DNA of 64,000 bases, taken from contig CAIXUG010000003.1 of assembly GCA_903922605.1 (NCBI GenBank), forward strand, positions 62,001 to 126,000, given 5' to 3'. Below, piece by piece: positions 43,329 to 52,267 of the stretch (its first letter is position 1; each line of letters opens with the position of its first letter). The position numbers and the translations under genes are program-made. The notes under the pieces were generated by a model, which did not search any database, was not told where the DNA came from, and was given only the letters and a program-made list of their open reading frames with translations. Source of the DNA: an uncultured Verrucomicrobiota bacterium. Lineage in GTDB: Bacteria > Verrucomicrobiota > Verrucomicrobiia > Limisphaerales > UBA9464.

Positions 43329-43411
43329 CGGGGCGGAAAACTAGAAGGGGCGGCCAAGTTTCACAAGCACCAGCCCATCGACAGTCCCACGAACCGTCCA
43401 ACCGCACCCGC

Positions 43412-44272
43412 TTACTTCGGGTCCTGGTTCAGCTTCAGCTGTTCCGGCGTGACGGTCGATTCGACGCCGCCGCCCGGGATCTCGCCCTTGGCGATCCAGA
43501 CGAGGGCGTTCAGCACGAGCTTGCGGAAGTTGTCGTCGCCCCAGTTCGAATGGAAGTGGCCGCCGGTGAAGCCAAAGCCACGGCCGCCGCCCGGACGGTC
43601 AAAGGCCCACATGAGGGTCTGCTCCTCGCCCCGCTCGACTTCGGAGCGCACGAAGGGGTTGCCGCTGTGCATGCCATTCGGGCCGACCGTGCTCTTGGGC
43701 GGCACGGCGCTGAGGATGGGCGTGACGCCCTTCATCTCGGGCGCGAAGCGCATGTGGTAATACCACTCGTCGTTGATCGCGAAGGGCCGCACGCCCCGGG
43801 TGATCGGGTGCGACGGCAGGCCGGTGAAATCCGCCTTCCACGTCGGGTTGATGCTCCAGTACGCCTCAAAGTAGCCGCCGGTCCAGTGCAGCATCGCGAA
43901 GCCCGGAATGCCCGCCGGGACTTCCACGCCGTAATGCGCGGCGCCGATGCCGACGCCCTTGGAGGCCAGTTCGTCAAGGAGCTTGAGCCGGTCGGGCTTG
44001 ATCGCGGGATGGCCGTCGCCGCCATCCGCGTAGAGCAGGATGGCGTTCGCCGAGCGGAGGATGGAAACATCATCCGGCCAGCCGTTGCTGACCACGGTGG
44101 AGTGGATGCCGGGAACCTTGTTCAGGCAGTCGGCCAGCAGCAGGCAGCCCGCGCGGAACTCGTGCTCACCCTTGCCATGGCTCGGGGTGCCGGCGATCAG
44201 CACGATGGATTTGTCAGCCCGGACGGGGAAAACGGCCAGGGCGGCCAGCAGCAGGGCGAGAATGTGTTTCAT
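43412..44272 (-). CDS. ThuA-domain (trehalose utilisation-like) secreted protein
   Basis: A 286-residue protein with a signal peptide (MKHILALLLAALAVFPVRA) and a ThuA-like glutamine-amidotransferase fold: LIAGTPSHGKGEHEFRAG, ILLYADGGDGHPAIKPDRL and WAFDRPGGGRGFGFTGGHFH. ThuA domains are expanded in PVC bacteria and linked to carbohydrate use. The ATG at 44272 is chosen for the clean signal peptide. Confidence 0.9.
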   Translation of the reverse strand: MKHILALLLAALAVFPVRADKSIVLIAGTPSHGKGEHEFRAGCLLLADCLNKVPGIHSTVVSNGWPDDVSILRSANAILLYADGGDGHPAIKPDRLKLLDELASKGVGIGAAHYGVEVPAGIPGFAMLHWTGGYFEAYWSINPTWKADFTGLPSHPITRGVRPFAINDEWYYHMRFAPEMKGVTPILSAVPPKSTVGPNGMHSGNPFVRSEVERGEEQTLMWAFDRPGGGRGFGFTGGHFHSNWGDDNFRKLVLNALVWIAKGEIPGGGVESTVTPEQLKLNQDPK

Positions 44273-44331
44273 GGATGCGTTCAGTCTGAACCACACCGAC
44301 TCGCTGTGAAACTGGTTTCTTCAAACCGGCT

Positions 44332-45285
44332 TCAGTTTGGCAGGCGCTCCGCCGGCGTGTTCGTCGCCACCAGAGAGGGTCCGGTCCGGCGCAGGGGCAG
44401 CGGCGGCGGCGGCAGGGGCGGGCGCAGGGCATTCTGCACGAGGTTGCGCCAGGCCTTGCGCTCGTCGGCGGACATGGCCTGCCATTTGGCGGCGTTGCCG
44501 AGAAACTCCGCCCGTTCCTCCGCCGACAGGGTGGCCAACCGGTGAAAGGCATGCAGGTAGCGCTCGCGCTGCTCGGCAGGCAGGCCGGCAAAACGGGCGA
44601 GCGCGACCTCCATCTGCCGGCGCTCGGCGTCGGGCAGCCGGTTCAGGGTGCGGTTGCGCTCGCTTTCACTGAGGTCAAAGAAGCGCTGGAAATTGGCCGT
44701 CTTGCGGGCGCGTTCCTCGGCGGGCAGGGCGCTCCAGCGGGCGAACTGGGCTTCGACTTCCGGTCGCGCGGGCGCGGGAACCTTGGTCAGCACGGCGGAA
44801 AGCTGCTGGGGATCGGCGCTTTCCTGGCGGACGAAGTGAGAAAGCGATTTCTCGCTGTCCAGAATGTCCTGGCGCACTTCCGGGGCGAGCGTGTCCCAGG
44901 CCTTCAGCCGCTCCTCGAGCAGGGGGCGATCCTGGGCGGGGACGCGGCTCAGGAGATTGGTGCGGGCCGCCGGTTCCGCCCGGAGCAACGGCGACAGGTA
45001 AAACTGGAGCTGGGCGACCTGCAGGCGCACCTCGCGTTCGGCCGACGAGAGGGTCTCAAACTCCTTGAGCTTGGCCGTGATCACCACGCGGGCCTCGGGG
45101 GTCCGGCTGGCGAGCAGCCGTTGGCGTTCCGCCGGGTTGGCGGCGAGCAGCGCGCGAAACTGTTCCGCTAGCGACCTGGCCGGGGGCGGCAGCGGCGGCT
45201 GAGGCGTGGGCGAGGCCGGTTCCGCCAGGGCCAGCCGGCCGGCGGCCAGGAGGAGTGGAAACAGGGTTCGCCAACGGAGGTTCAT
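44332..45285 (-). CDS. DUF3106-type secreted helical protein
   Basis: A 317-residue protein with a signal peptide (MNLRWRTLFPLLLAAGRLAL) and repetitive helical units such as LPAEERARKTANFQRFFDLS, LPAEQRERYLHAFHRLATLS and MSADERKAWRNLVQNALRPP, typical of DUF3106. It ends in a Pro-rich tail. It is the third gene of the ECF sigma/anti-sigma operon, so probably an envelope component that senses or responds to the regulon signal. Confidence 0.8.
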   Translation of the reverse strand: MNLRWRTLFPLLLAAGRLALAEPASPTPQPPLPPPARSLAEQFRALLAANPAERQRLLASRTPEARVVITAKLKEFETLSSAEREVRLQVAQLQFYLSPLLRAEPAARTNLLSRVPAQDRPLLEERLKAWDTLAPEVRQDILDSEKSLSHFVRQESADPQQLSAVLTKVPAPARPEVEAQFARWSALPAEERARKTANFQRFFDLSESERNRTLNRLPDAERRQMEVALARFAGLPAEQRERYLHAFHRLATLSAEERAEFLGNAAKWQAMSADERKAWRNLVQNALRPPLPPPPLPLRRTGPSLVATNTPAERLPN

Positions 45286-45308
45286 GGTCGCCAGTGGGGT
45301 TTCGCCGC

Positions 45309-45809
45309 TTACTGCTGGGCCAGGGCGCTCATCAGATCCACGTCACTGGCCTTGGGCGCGGTTCGCAGGGCCTGAATCGCCTCGAAATCGCGCAACAGAT
45401 CGACATCGGGAACCGTCTGCGCCAGTTCGGCCGCATTGGCGGCGAGCACCGAATGCTCGTGGAGCTGGATCTGCCACCAGCCACCCGCGACCGCGACCAT
45501 GAGAGTGGCAAAACCGACCAGCCGGGCCGGTCGCAGGCTGCCGAGCCAGCCCAGCCAGCCAGTTGGGCGACGGCGGGCGGCACGTTCGTCACGGTCAATA
45601 TCAGCCCAGACGCGGGCGGCAAAATTAGTGGGGGTGGGTGGTGCCGGCAGCGCCTCCAGCGCGGCGTTGAGGGCCAGTTCCTCGGCCAGCCGGGCGCGTT
45701 CGCGCGGACGGTTTTCGAGGCGGCGACGCAGCGCCTCGGCCTCGGCCGGCGTGAGCCGGCGGCTTTCGATGGCGTCGAGCCAGTCGGCATTGGGATCGGG
45801 CGTGTTCAT
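45309..45809 (-). CDS. Putative anti-sigma membrane protein
   Basis: A 166-residue protein. A cytoplasmic N-terminal helical region (WLDAIESRRLTPAEAEALRR) resembles the anti-sigma domain without the zinc motif; one membrane helix follows (LVGFATLMVAVAGGWWQIQL, about residues 97-116), with a periplasmic C-terminus. It lies 49 nt after the ECF sigma gene and 23 nt before DUF3106. The role is inferred from operon position and topology. Confidence 0.72.
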   Translation of the reverse strand: MNTPDPNADWLDAIESRRLTPAEAEALRRRLENRPRERARLAEELALNAALEALPAPPTPTNFAARVWADIDRDERAARRRPTGWLGWLGSLRPARLVGFATLMVAVAGGWWQIQLHEHSVLAANAAELAQTVPDVDLLRDFEAIQALRTAPKASDVDLMSALAQQ

Positions 45810-45858
45810 GCGAGCCTCCTGTCAAAAACCGGGGTGGGGGAAAAGTTGCTGCGGGGTG

Positions 45859-46458
45859 TCATGACCATTCTCCGGTGCGCAGGTACGGCTTGAGCCGCGC
45901 CTTGAGGGTTTCCCGGCCGCGGTGGATGAGCGACTTGGTGGCCTGGAGCGAAGTGCCGAGCAGGTCGGCGATCTCCTCGTAGCTCAGTTCGCCCTCGCGG
46001 CAGAGGACAATAGCGGTGCGCTGCTTTTCGGGGAGCGCGTCGAGGGCCTCCTGCACCTTGGTGACGAGTTCGGCGCTCTGGGTCGCGTCGCTGGCGGAGG
46101 CTTCCCGGCGGTCTTCGATCTGGCGGTAGGGATGCGCCTCGTCGTCCGGGGGCGCCTCGTCGAGCGAATCGGCCGGATGCCGGGCGCGACGGCGGAGTTC
46201 GTTGAGGCACAGGTTGCGCGCAATGGTGAAGAGGAAGGTGCTGAACCGGGCCGAAACCTCGTAGCGGCCGGCGCTTTTCCACAGCTGCACAAACACCGCC
46301 TGCGAAAGGTCCTCCGCCTCGTCCGCGTCGGGCAGGGTGCGGTAAACGAAGCTGATCACCGGCTGCTGCCAGCGCTGCATGAGCGCGTCAAACGCCTCCC
46401 GGTCACCGCGTTTTACACGCAGCATCAGGTCGGCATCGGCATCCGGCGGGGCGGGCAT
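45859..46458 (-). CDS. ECF-type sigma-70 factor
   Basis: A 199-residue sigma factor: region 2 (RWQQPVISFVYRTLPDADEA and EDLSQAVFVQLWKSAGRYE, RFSTFLFTIARNLCLNELRR) and region 4 (ALPEKQRTAIVLCREGELSY, EEIADLLGTSLQATKSLIHR). The linker between is acidic. The ATG at 46458 is chosen since upstream codons add an odd Cys-rich leader. It leads the anti-sigma and DUF3106 operon. Confidence 0.93.
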   Translation of the reverse strand: MPAPPDADADLMLRVKRGDREAFDALMQRWQQPVISFVYRTLPDADEAEDLSQAVFVQLWKSAGRYEVSARFSTFLFTIARNLCLNELRRRARHPADSLDEAPPDDEAHPYRQIEDRREASASDATQSAELVTKVQEALDALPEKQRTAIVLCREGELSYEEIADLLGTSLQATKSLIHRGRETLKARLKPYLRTGEWS

Positions 46459-46630
46459 CTCCAGGTAGCGTTGTGGAAAACCGGAGAGGCAACAAGGTTG
46501 CAACCGTTGAGGTGAAAGGCAGTGGGTCCGGCTTTTTGAGAATCCGGGCAGGCTCCAGGGTTCGATCTGCCTTCTGAGTACATTCGCAGGAGGCAGGGCA
46601 GTTCCGGGCTTTGCCGCGACCGCAGTTTCT

Positions 46631-47470
46631 TTACTGCGTCGGTCCGGTCGGGCCGTACGTGGCGCGGGCGGTGAGCCAGTTCAAGTCCACCTTCCCATCT
46701 TTTGGGGCTCCGCCCACCGGATTGCTCAAGAGAAGGGTGGGATCTCTCCAGTGTTTGATTTCCACATGGCCGTCCGCGAAGGAAAGGCTGCTGCCCTGGT
46801 CGTGGTAGGTGGCGGGGTAGTCAATCCAAGTGGAGGAATTGGGGTCGCAGATGAGCCAACCGTCGTTGATGGAATTTGGATTCTCATCGATGGTGACCCA
46901 GGTCGCTGAGGGGCGAAGGATGCTGCTGATCCCGCGGAAACTGGTCACTTTTTGGGAGTCGGGAGCCCATGGATTGATGGGGTTTATCCAGCAGTTCATG
47001 GAAATGCTGCGGAGCGAGGGAAGCTGGGCTACACCATGCGTTATCTTTGCGCGGCCGGTCCAACCGGACGTATCTGAGGGGCAGCGGTAGGGCGCCAGGG
47101 AGCCCACATATTTGTAGAGCAAAGAATCCATGATCAGCTGGCGGTTGGTGGCCACCGAGATGGTGTCCAGCGAGCCCATGCACCACTGATTGAGGCGGTA
47201 GTTCTTGGTGGGACTGACGACTGATACCAAGCTGTCCTCACCGGCGGTCCGGACCAGGGTGCCGTTATTGGCATCCGCATAGAGTTGCCAGGCATGCGCC
47301 AGCTGGGCCTCGTTGTTCAGGCAGGTCGTGGTATGGCTCTGAGTCCGGGTGCTGGCGAGGGCGGGGAGCAGCATCCCGGCAAGGACCGCGATGGTCGCGC
47401 CCACCACCAAGAGCTCGATCAGGGTGAAACCGGCGCGGCGTTGGCGCTTTATCGTCAGGTGGAGGTGCAT
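46631..47470 (-). CDS. Prepilin-type pseudopilin, third copy
   Basis: A 279-residue orphan pseudopilin. The leader ends at [22 protein letters not shown], in which the usual AIIAI core is replaced by GATIA. A periplasmic domain with a C-terminal H-x9-DG-like segment follows (YHDQGSSLSFADGHVEIKHW). It is transcribed divergently from glnD, with three xCATATGx palindromes in the 160-bp gap. Confidence 0.88.
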   Translation of the reverse strand: MHLHLTIKRQRRAGFTLIELLVVGATIAVLAGMLLPALASTRTQSHTTTCLNNEAQLAHAWQLYADANNGTLVRTAGEDSLVSVVSPTKNYRLNQWCMGSLDTISVATNRQLIMDSLLYKYVGSLAPYRCPSDTSGWTGRAKITHGVAQLPSLRSISMNCWINPINPWAPDSQKVTSFRGISSILRPSATWVTIDENPNSINDGWLICDPNSSTWIDYPATYHDQGSSLSFADGHVEIKHWRDPTLLLSNPVGGAPKDGKVDLNWLTARATYGPTGPTQ

Positions 47471-47513
47471 GGCGGGGTATATTGGAAAGGGGGGATTCTG
47501 CTTGTTACTGAAA

Positions 47514-47581
47514 TCATATGACAGAACTGCGGGCAGTTATCCAGCAGAACTATTAGCATATGCGGAATTATCAGCATATGC
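47514..47581. promoter_or_regulatory. Three CATATG-core palindromes in divergent promoter
   Basis: TCATATGA at 47514-47521 and two exact GCATATGC at 47556-47563 and 47574-47581, the last two 18 bp apart. They lie between the divergent pseudopilin and glnD genes. The arrangement suggests binding sites for a dimeric regulator, but nothing else supports it. Confidence 0.35.
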
Positions 47582-47631
47582 CGTGCCTCCTTTCCTCGCC
47601 TTGCCCGGCGCCGTCCCTCCCCTGAGAGAAT

Positions 47632-50478
47632 ATGTTTCCGGCCGGAGATCCCATCACCCCCGCACTTGAACCCGACCGGCGAAACCCCCACCTTCCGCCG
47701 CGCGTGAAGGCACTGCTCGCCAAGATTGAGGCCAACGCCGACAAGCGCCTGCCGGTTCCGCCGGGCCGCAAGCCGGCGGAGGAACTCGCGCGCTACAAGG
47801 GGTTTCTCAAGGAGGAATCCCACCGCCTGAAGTTCCTCCATCGCGGCGGCGAGAGCGGCCTGGCGGTCTGCCGCGCCCGGGCGGCGGTCATGGATGTGAT
47901 GATCCGGCACATCTTCGAGACCCTGCAGCGGGCCTTTCCCGCCCAGGGCAAGCCGCCGCGCATCGCCCTGGTCGCCTTTGGCGGCTACGGCCGGGGAGAG
48001 CTGAACCCCTGCAGCGACATCGACCTGATGTTTCTGCACGCCGGCGGGATCGATCCGGGCAAGAAAACCCAGACGACCCTGGGGGAGTGGACCAGCGGCC
48101 TGCTTTACACCCTCTGGGACATGGGCCTGAAGGTCGGCCACGCGGTCCGCACCGTCGAGGACTGCATCGCCGTGGCGAACACGGACATGCAGTCCAAGAC
48201 CTCGCTGCTGGAGGCCCGGCTGATCACCGGCGACGAGAAGCTGTTCAAGGAGATGCAGACGAAGTTCGTGGCCAAGTGCGTGCACGGCCACGAGGACGAA
48301 TACATCCGGCTGCGCCTCGCCGACCAGAAGACGCGCCGGGCCAAGCACGGCGATTCGGCCGCCATGCAGGAGCCGAACATCAAGAACGGCTGCGGCGGCC
48401 TGCGCGACTACCAGAACCTGCTCTGGATGACCTTTTTCAAGCTGGGGCTGCGCACGACCGCCGAATTGCAGGCCGCCGAGCAGATCGGTGCGGCGGAGCG
48501 CAAGCAGCTGGAGGCCGCCTACGACTACCTGCTGCGCACGCGCAACGAGCTGCACTACGTCACCGAACGTCCGGTGGACGTGCTGGCCGCCAATGTGAAG
48601 CCCGCCGTGGCGTCGGGGCTGGGTTACTCCGCACGTTCCCCGCGGCTCCGGGTGGAGGAGTTCATGCGCGACTACTACACGCACGCGCGCAATCTCTATC
48701 TCATCACCCGCACCCTGGAGCAGCGCCTGGCGCTGGTGCCGTCACCGGTCCGGGGGCTGCGCCGGTTTGTCGGCCGCCGGGCCGCGCCAGCGGTGGCCGC
48801 CACCGAGCTGGATGGCTTCCGGGTCGTTGGCACCCAGCTGCTCGCGGGCTCCCGTGGTGTGTTCCGGGAGGATCCGCACCGGCTGATGCGGGCCTTCCTC
48901 TACGTGCAGCAGCGCGGCCTGACGCTGCATCCGGACCTGGCGCAGCTGATGCGGCAGTCGGTGGCGTCCGGCCTGGTGGACCGGAGCTTCATGATGACCC
49001 GCCACGTGCGGGACACCTTCATCGAGATCCTGAACGCGCGCGGGAATGTCGCCCCGGCGCTGCGGGCGATGCACGAGGTGGGCTTTCTCGGCAAATACAT
49101 GCCCGAGTTCGGCAAGCTCACGAATCTCGTCCAGCACGAGTTCTACCACCAGTACGCGGTGGATGAGCATACCCTGGTCTGCCTGACCAAGCTCGACGAG
49201 GTCTGGGAGGCCGCCACGACCCCGGCCAGCGGCTACACGGAAATCTTCCAGCGGCTGGAGCGGCCCTACGTGCTATACCTGGCACTGCTGCTGCACGATT
49301 CGGGCAAGGCCATTCCGGGCGAGCGGCACGAGATTGTCGGTGGCCGCCTGGCCATCCGCGCGTCCAACCGGCTGCATCTCGACGCCGCCACGACCGCGAC
49401 CCTGCGCCTGCTCATTGAGCAGCATCTCGCGATGGTGCAGGTCAGCCAGCGACGCGATCTGGAAGATCCCGAGGTCATCCAACAGTTCGCGCGCCAGATC
49501 AAAAACCAGGAGACCCTCGACCTGCTGACGCTGCACACCTTCGCCGATTCGATGGGCACCAGCGACACGCTCTGGAACGGCTTCAAGGACTCGCTGCTCT
49601 GGCAGCTCTGGCGCAAGACCCGCGACCTGCTGAGCGGCAGCACCGAATTCATCCGGGCCGAGCGCCGCCAGCTCGAGCTGCTGCGCGAGGAGGTCCGCGA
49701 CGTGCTGCCGAAGACCTTTTCCGACGAGGAGATCGACGCCCATTTCACCGGGCTGCCGCCGCGTTATTTCCAGATTCACAACGCCCGGGCCGTGGCCCGC
49801 GACCTCACGCTGGCGCACCGGTTCATGCACCTGCAGTTCACCGAGGACGACCGGGCGCTGGAACCGGTCTTCGTCTGGCACGACGAACCGGACCGGGGCT
49901 ACACGGGCCTGCACATCTGCACCTGGGATCGCAGCGGCCTCTTTGCCAAGCTCACCGGTGCCCTCGCCGCCGCCGGCCTGAACATCATGGCCGCGCAGAT
50001 TTACACGCGGGCCGACGGCGTCGTGCTCGACGATTTCTTCGTGGTGGACGCGCGCTCCGGCAAGCTGCCCGTCGCCGCCGTGCGCGAGCGCTTCGAGAAG
50101 ATCGCGCTGGATGTGCTGGTGCGGGATGCCGACCCCGCGCGGCTGCTGGGCAAGGGCACCGGCTATCAGCCGCTGTATCGCGCGGTGGGCGGCGAATCGC
50201 TGGGCACCGTCATCCGCTTCGACAACTCCACCTCGCTCAACCGCACCATCATCGACATCGAGACGGAGGACCGGGTCGGCCTCCTCTTCGCCGTCTCGAC
50301 GGAGTTCAGCGAGCTTGGTCTCGATCTGGCCCTGGCCAAGATCGTCACAGAAAAGGGCGCGGCCATCGACAGCTTCTACGTCACGGAATCGGGCGACGGA
50401 CGCATCACCGATCCCGTCCGGCAGAAGGAGATTGAACTGCGCCTGATGGCGGCGATCTCGCGGTTGGCGCCGGCCTGA
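47632..50478 (+). CDS. glnD: Bifunctional uridylyltransferase/uridylyl-removing enzyme GlnD
   Basis: A 948-residue sensor of glutamine that uridylylates and de-uridylylates PII proteins and so controls nitrogen assimilation. Order of domains: nucleotidyltransferase (GGYGRGELNPCSDIDL, residues 117-132), HD hydrolase (LLHDSGKAIPGERHEIVGG, near residue 553), and two ACT domains at the C-terminus (LHICTWDRSGLFAKLTGALA; IDIETEDRVGLLFAVSTEFS). All signature residues are present. No glnB or glnA is in the window. Confidence 0.95.
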   Translation: MFPAGDPITPALEPDRRNPHLPPRVKALLAKIEANADKRLPVPPGRKPAEELARYKGFLKEESHRLKFLHRGGESGLAVCRARAAVMDVMIRHIFETLQRAFPAQGKPPRIALVAFGGYGRGELNPCSDIDLMFLHAGGIDPGKKTQTTLGEWTSGLLYTLWDMGLKVGHAVRTVEDCIAVANTDMQSKTSLLEARLITGDEKLFKEMQTKFVAKCVHGHEDEYIRLRLADQKTRRAKHGDSAAMQEPNIKNGCGGLRDYQNLLWMTFFKLGLRTTAELQAAEQIGAAERKQLEAAYDYLLRTRNELHYVTERPVDVLAANVKPAVASGLGYSARSPRLRVEEFMRDYYTHARNLYLITRTLEQRLALVPSPVRGLRRFVGRRAAPAVAATELDGFRVVGTQLLAGSRGVFREDPHRLMRAFLYVQQRGLTLHPDLAQLMRQSVASGLVDRSFMMTRHVRDTFIEILNARGNVAPALRAMHEVGFLGKYMPEFGKLTNLVQHEFYHQYAVDEHTLVCLTKLDEVWEAATTPASGYTEIFQRLERPYVLYLALLLHDSGKAIPGERHEIVGGRLAIRASNRLHLDAATTATLRLLIEQHLAMVQVSQRRDLEDPEVIQQFARQIKNQETLDLLTLHTFADSMGTSDTLWNGFKDSLLWQLWRKTRDLLSGSTEFIRAERRQLELLREEVRDVLPKTFSDEEIDAHFTGLPPRYFQIHNARAVARDLTLAHRFMHLQFTEDDRALEPVFVWHDEPDRGYTGLHICTWDRSGLFAKLTGALAAAGLNIMAAQIYTRADGVVLDDFFVVDARSGKLPVAAVRERFEKIALDVLVRDADPARLLGKGTGYQPLYRAVGGESLGTVIRFDNSTSLNRTIIDIETEDRVGLLFAVSTEFSELGLDLALAKIVTEKGAAIDSFYVTESGDGRITDPVRQKEIELRLMAAISRLAPA

Positions 50479-50536
50479 GCGCACTTTTTGCTTCCGCCGC
50501 TGGCGTTCTGGCCGCCGCGCCGTTATATCCTGAGCC

Positions 50537-52207
50537 GTGCTCCGTTTTGCCGCCCTGATGGGTCTTGTCATCGCGCTGGCCACCCGCGCCTTTGCCGGGG
50601 CCGATGACGACTTCATCGTCGTTTACAACCTGATCCAGCAGGCGGACACCTCGCGTGACACCGGCCAGGTCAGCGTGGCGCGCCGGGGCTATGCCGAAGC
50701 GCAGCAGAAGCTGGCCGAACTGCGCCGCAGCTACCCGACGTGGAACGAGCGGGTCATCGCCTACCGCCTGCGGTACGTGGCTGAAAAGCTGGCCTCACTG
50801 CCGCCCGATCCCAACGCCGCTGAACCCTCAAAAGATCCCGCACCGCCGGCCGCACCCGGAGTTCCGGCCAGTGAGCTGGCCCCCAGTGGCGAGGTCATCA
50901 GCCAGTTCAACGCGCTGAACGCCCAGATCTCCCAGTTGGCGGGCGACAAGAAGCTGCTGGAGTCCAAACTGCGCGAGGCGCTTTCCGCGCAGCCCGCCCC
51001 GGTGGACCCGAAGGAGTTTCAACAGGCGGTCGAGCGCATCAGCACCCTTCAGGAAACGAACAAGGTGCTGCTGGCCACGCTGGAGCAGCAGCAGGCCGAG
51101 CGGAAAAACCTCGTGGACAAGGTCGTCGCCGAGGAGGCGCAGTCCGCGCTGAACGAGGCGAACCGCCAACTGCTCGACCAGAAGCTTGGGGCCAACGCGC
51201 TGGCCAAGGAGAAGGCCGCCTTGGAAGCCGAGCTGAAACGGCTTCAGGACGGCGAGCTCAAGCAGCTCAAGGGTGAAAACCGCACGCTGAAATCGCAGGT
51301 CGGCGAATTGAAAACCGACACGGAACGGGGCAAGCAGATTGCCGACCTGTCCGCCCGGCTGACGAAACTCCAGGCCAAGCTGGATGAAACCTCCCAGCAA
51401 AATGAGCAGCTCATCCTCGACAAGGGCAAGCTGGAGAAGCAGGTGAACGACCTGCGCGCGCGCCAGAGCGAGGAAAGCATCGTGCGCATGAACAAGCTGG
51501 AGACCGACCTGGCCGTGGCCCGGGCCGACGCCAGCCGCATCAACGCCCACGCCGAGGAGGTCGCCGTCCAGCTGCAGAAGGAGAAGGGCGTCCGCACCCG
51601 GTTGGAGGAGGACAACAAGTCACTGACCGCTCGCGTCACCGCACTCACGGACCAGCTCGCCGCCGCCAAACAAGTCGAGACCGCGCTGGCCGCCGAGAAG
51701 GCCGAGCGGACGGAACTGGAAGCCCAACTGAAGCTGGCCGAGGAACGCCTGGCCGCCACCAAACTTGCTGGGCCGCCGCCCACGGACAAAAACGGCGCCA
51801 CCGCGGCGGCATCCGACCCGACGTTGGTGGCGCAATTGAAACTCCTCGAAACCGAGGCGTTGCGCCTGCGGGATTCCGTGCGCGAAAGCTTCGCACGCGA
51901 AAGCGAGCTGAAAACCCTGCTGACCGAGTCGGACGGTCAGCGCCTCCGCCTGGAACAGGAGAAGACGGACCTCCTGCAACGGCTGAAGACCGCCGAACAG
52001 GCCGCCGCCGCCACACCGCGCGCCACTGACACCCGTGCCATCCGCTCGCTGGAGGCCAAGGTGCATGATCTGGAAAAGCAGCGCGACCAGCTTGCAAAAA
52101 AACTGGCTGCCGCCAGCCAGCAGGCCACGGATGCCCAGGATGCCGTCCGCAAATACCGCCTCGGTTCCCCGCGCGACCGTGCCGTCGAGTTCCGGCAGGG
52201 GCGGTAG
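50537..52207 (+). CDS. Secreted coiled-coil protein
   Basis: A 556-residue protein starting at a GTG. A signal peptide (MLRFAALMGLVIALATRAFA, cut near AFA/GA) precedes a short helical domain (residues 25-85, YNLIQQADTSRDTGQVSVAR), a Pro/Ala linker, and a very long charged coiled coil (about residues 125-535) with heptad periodicity. No enzyme motif. The location suggests an envelope scaffold. It ends 60 nt before pyruvate carboxylase. Confidence 0.8.
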   Translation: MLRFAALMGLVIALATRAFAGADDDFIVVYNLIQQADTSRDTGQVSVARRGYAEAQQKLAELRRSYPTWNERVIAYRLRYVAEKLASLPPDPNAAEPSKDPAPPAAPGVPASELAPSGEVISQFNALNAQISQLAGDKKLLESKLREALSAQPAPVDPKEFQQAVERISTLQETNKVLLATLEQQQAERKNLVDKVVAEEAQSALNEANRQLLDQKLGANALAKEKAALEAELKRLQDGELKQLKGENRTLKSQVGELKTDTERGKQIADLSARLTKLQAKLDETSQQNEQLILDKGKLEKQVNDLRARQSEESIVRMNKLETDLAVARADASRINAHAEEVAVQLQKEKGVRTRLEEDNKSLTARVTALTDQLAAAKQVETALAAEKAERTELEAQLKLAEERLAATKLAGPPPTDKNGATAAASDPTLVAQLKLLETEALRLRDSVRESFARESELKTLLTESDGQRLRLEQEKTDLLQRLKTAEQAAAATPRATDTRAIRSLEAKVHDLEKQRDQLAKKLAAASQQATDAQDAVRKYRLGSPRDRAVEFRQGR

Positions 52208-52267
52208 TTGACGCGTTTCTTTCCCTTCCCCAACGGGGTCGGGTTTTGTCAGGTTTGGCGCGCCGAT

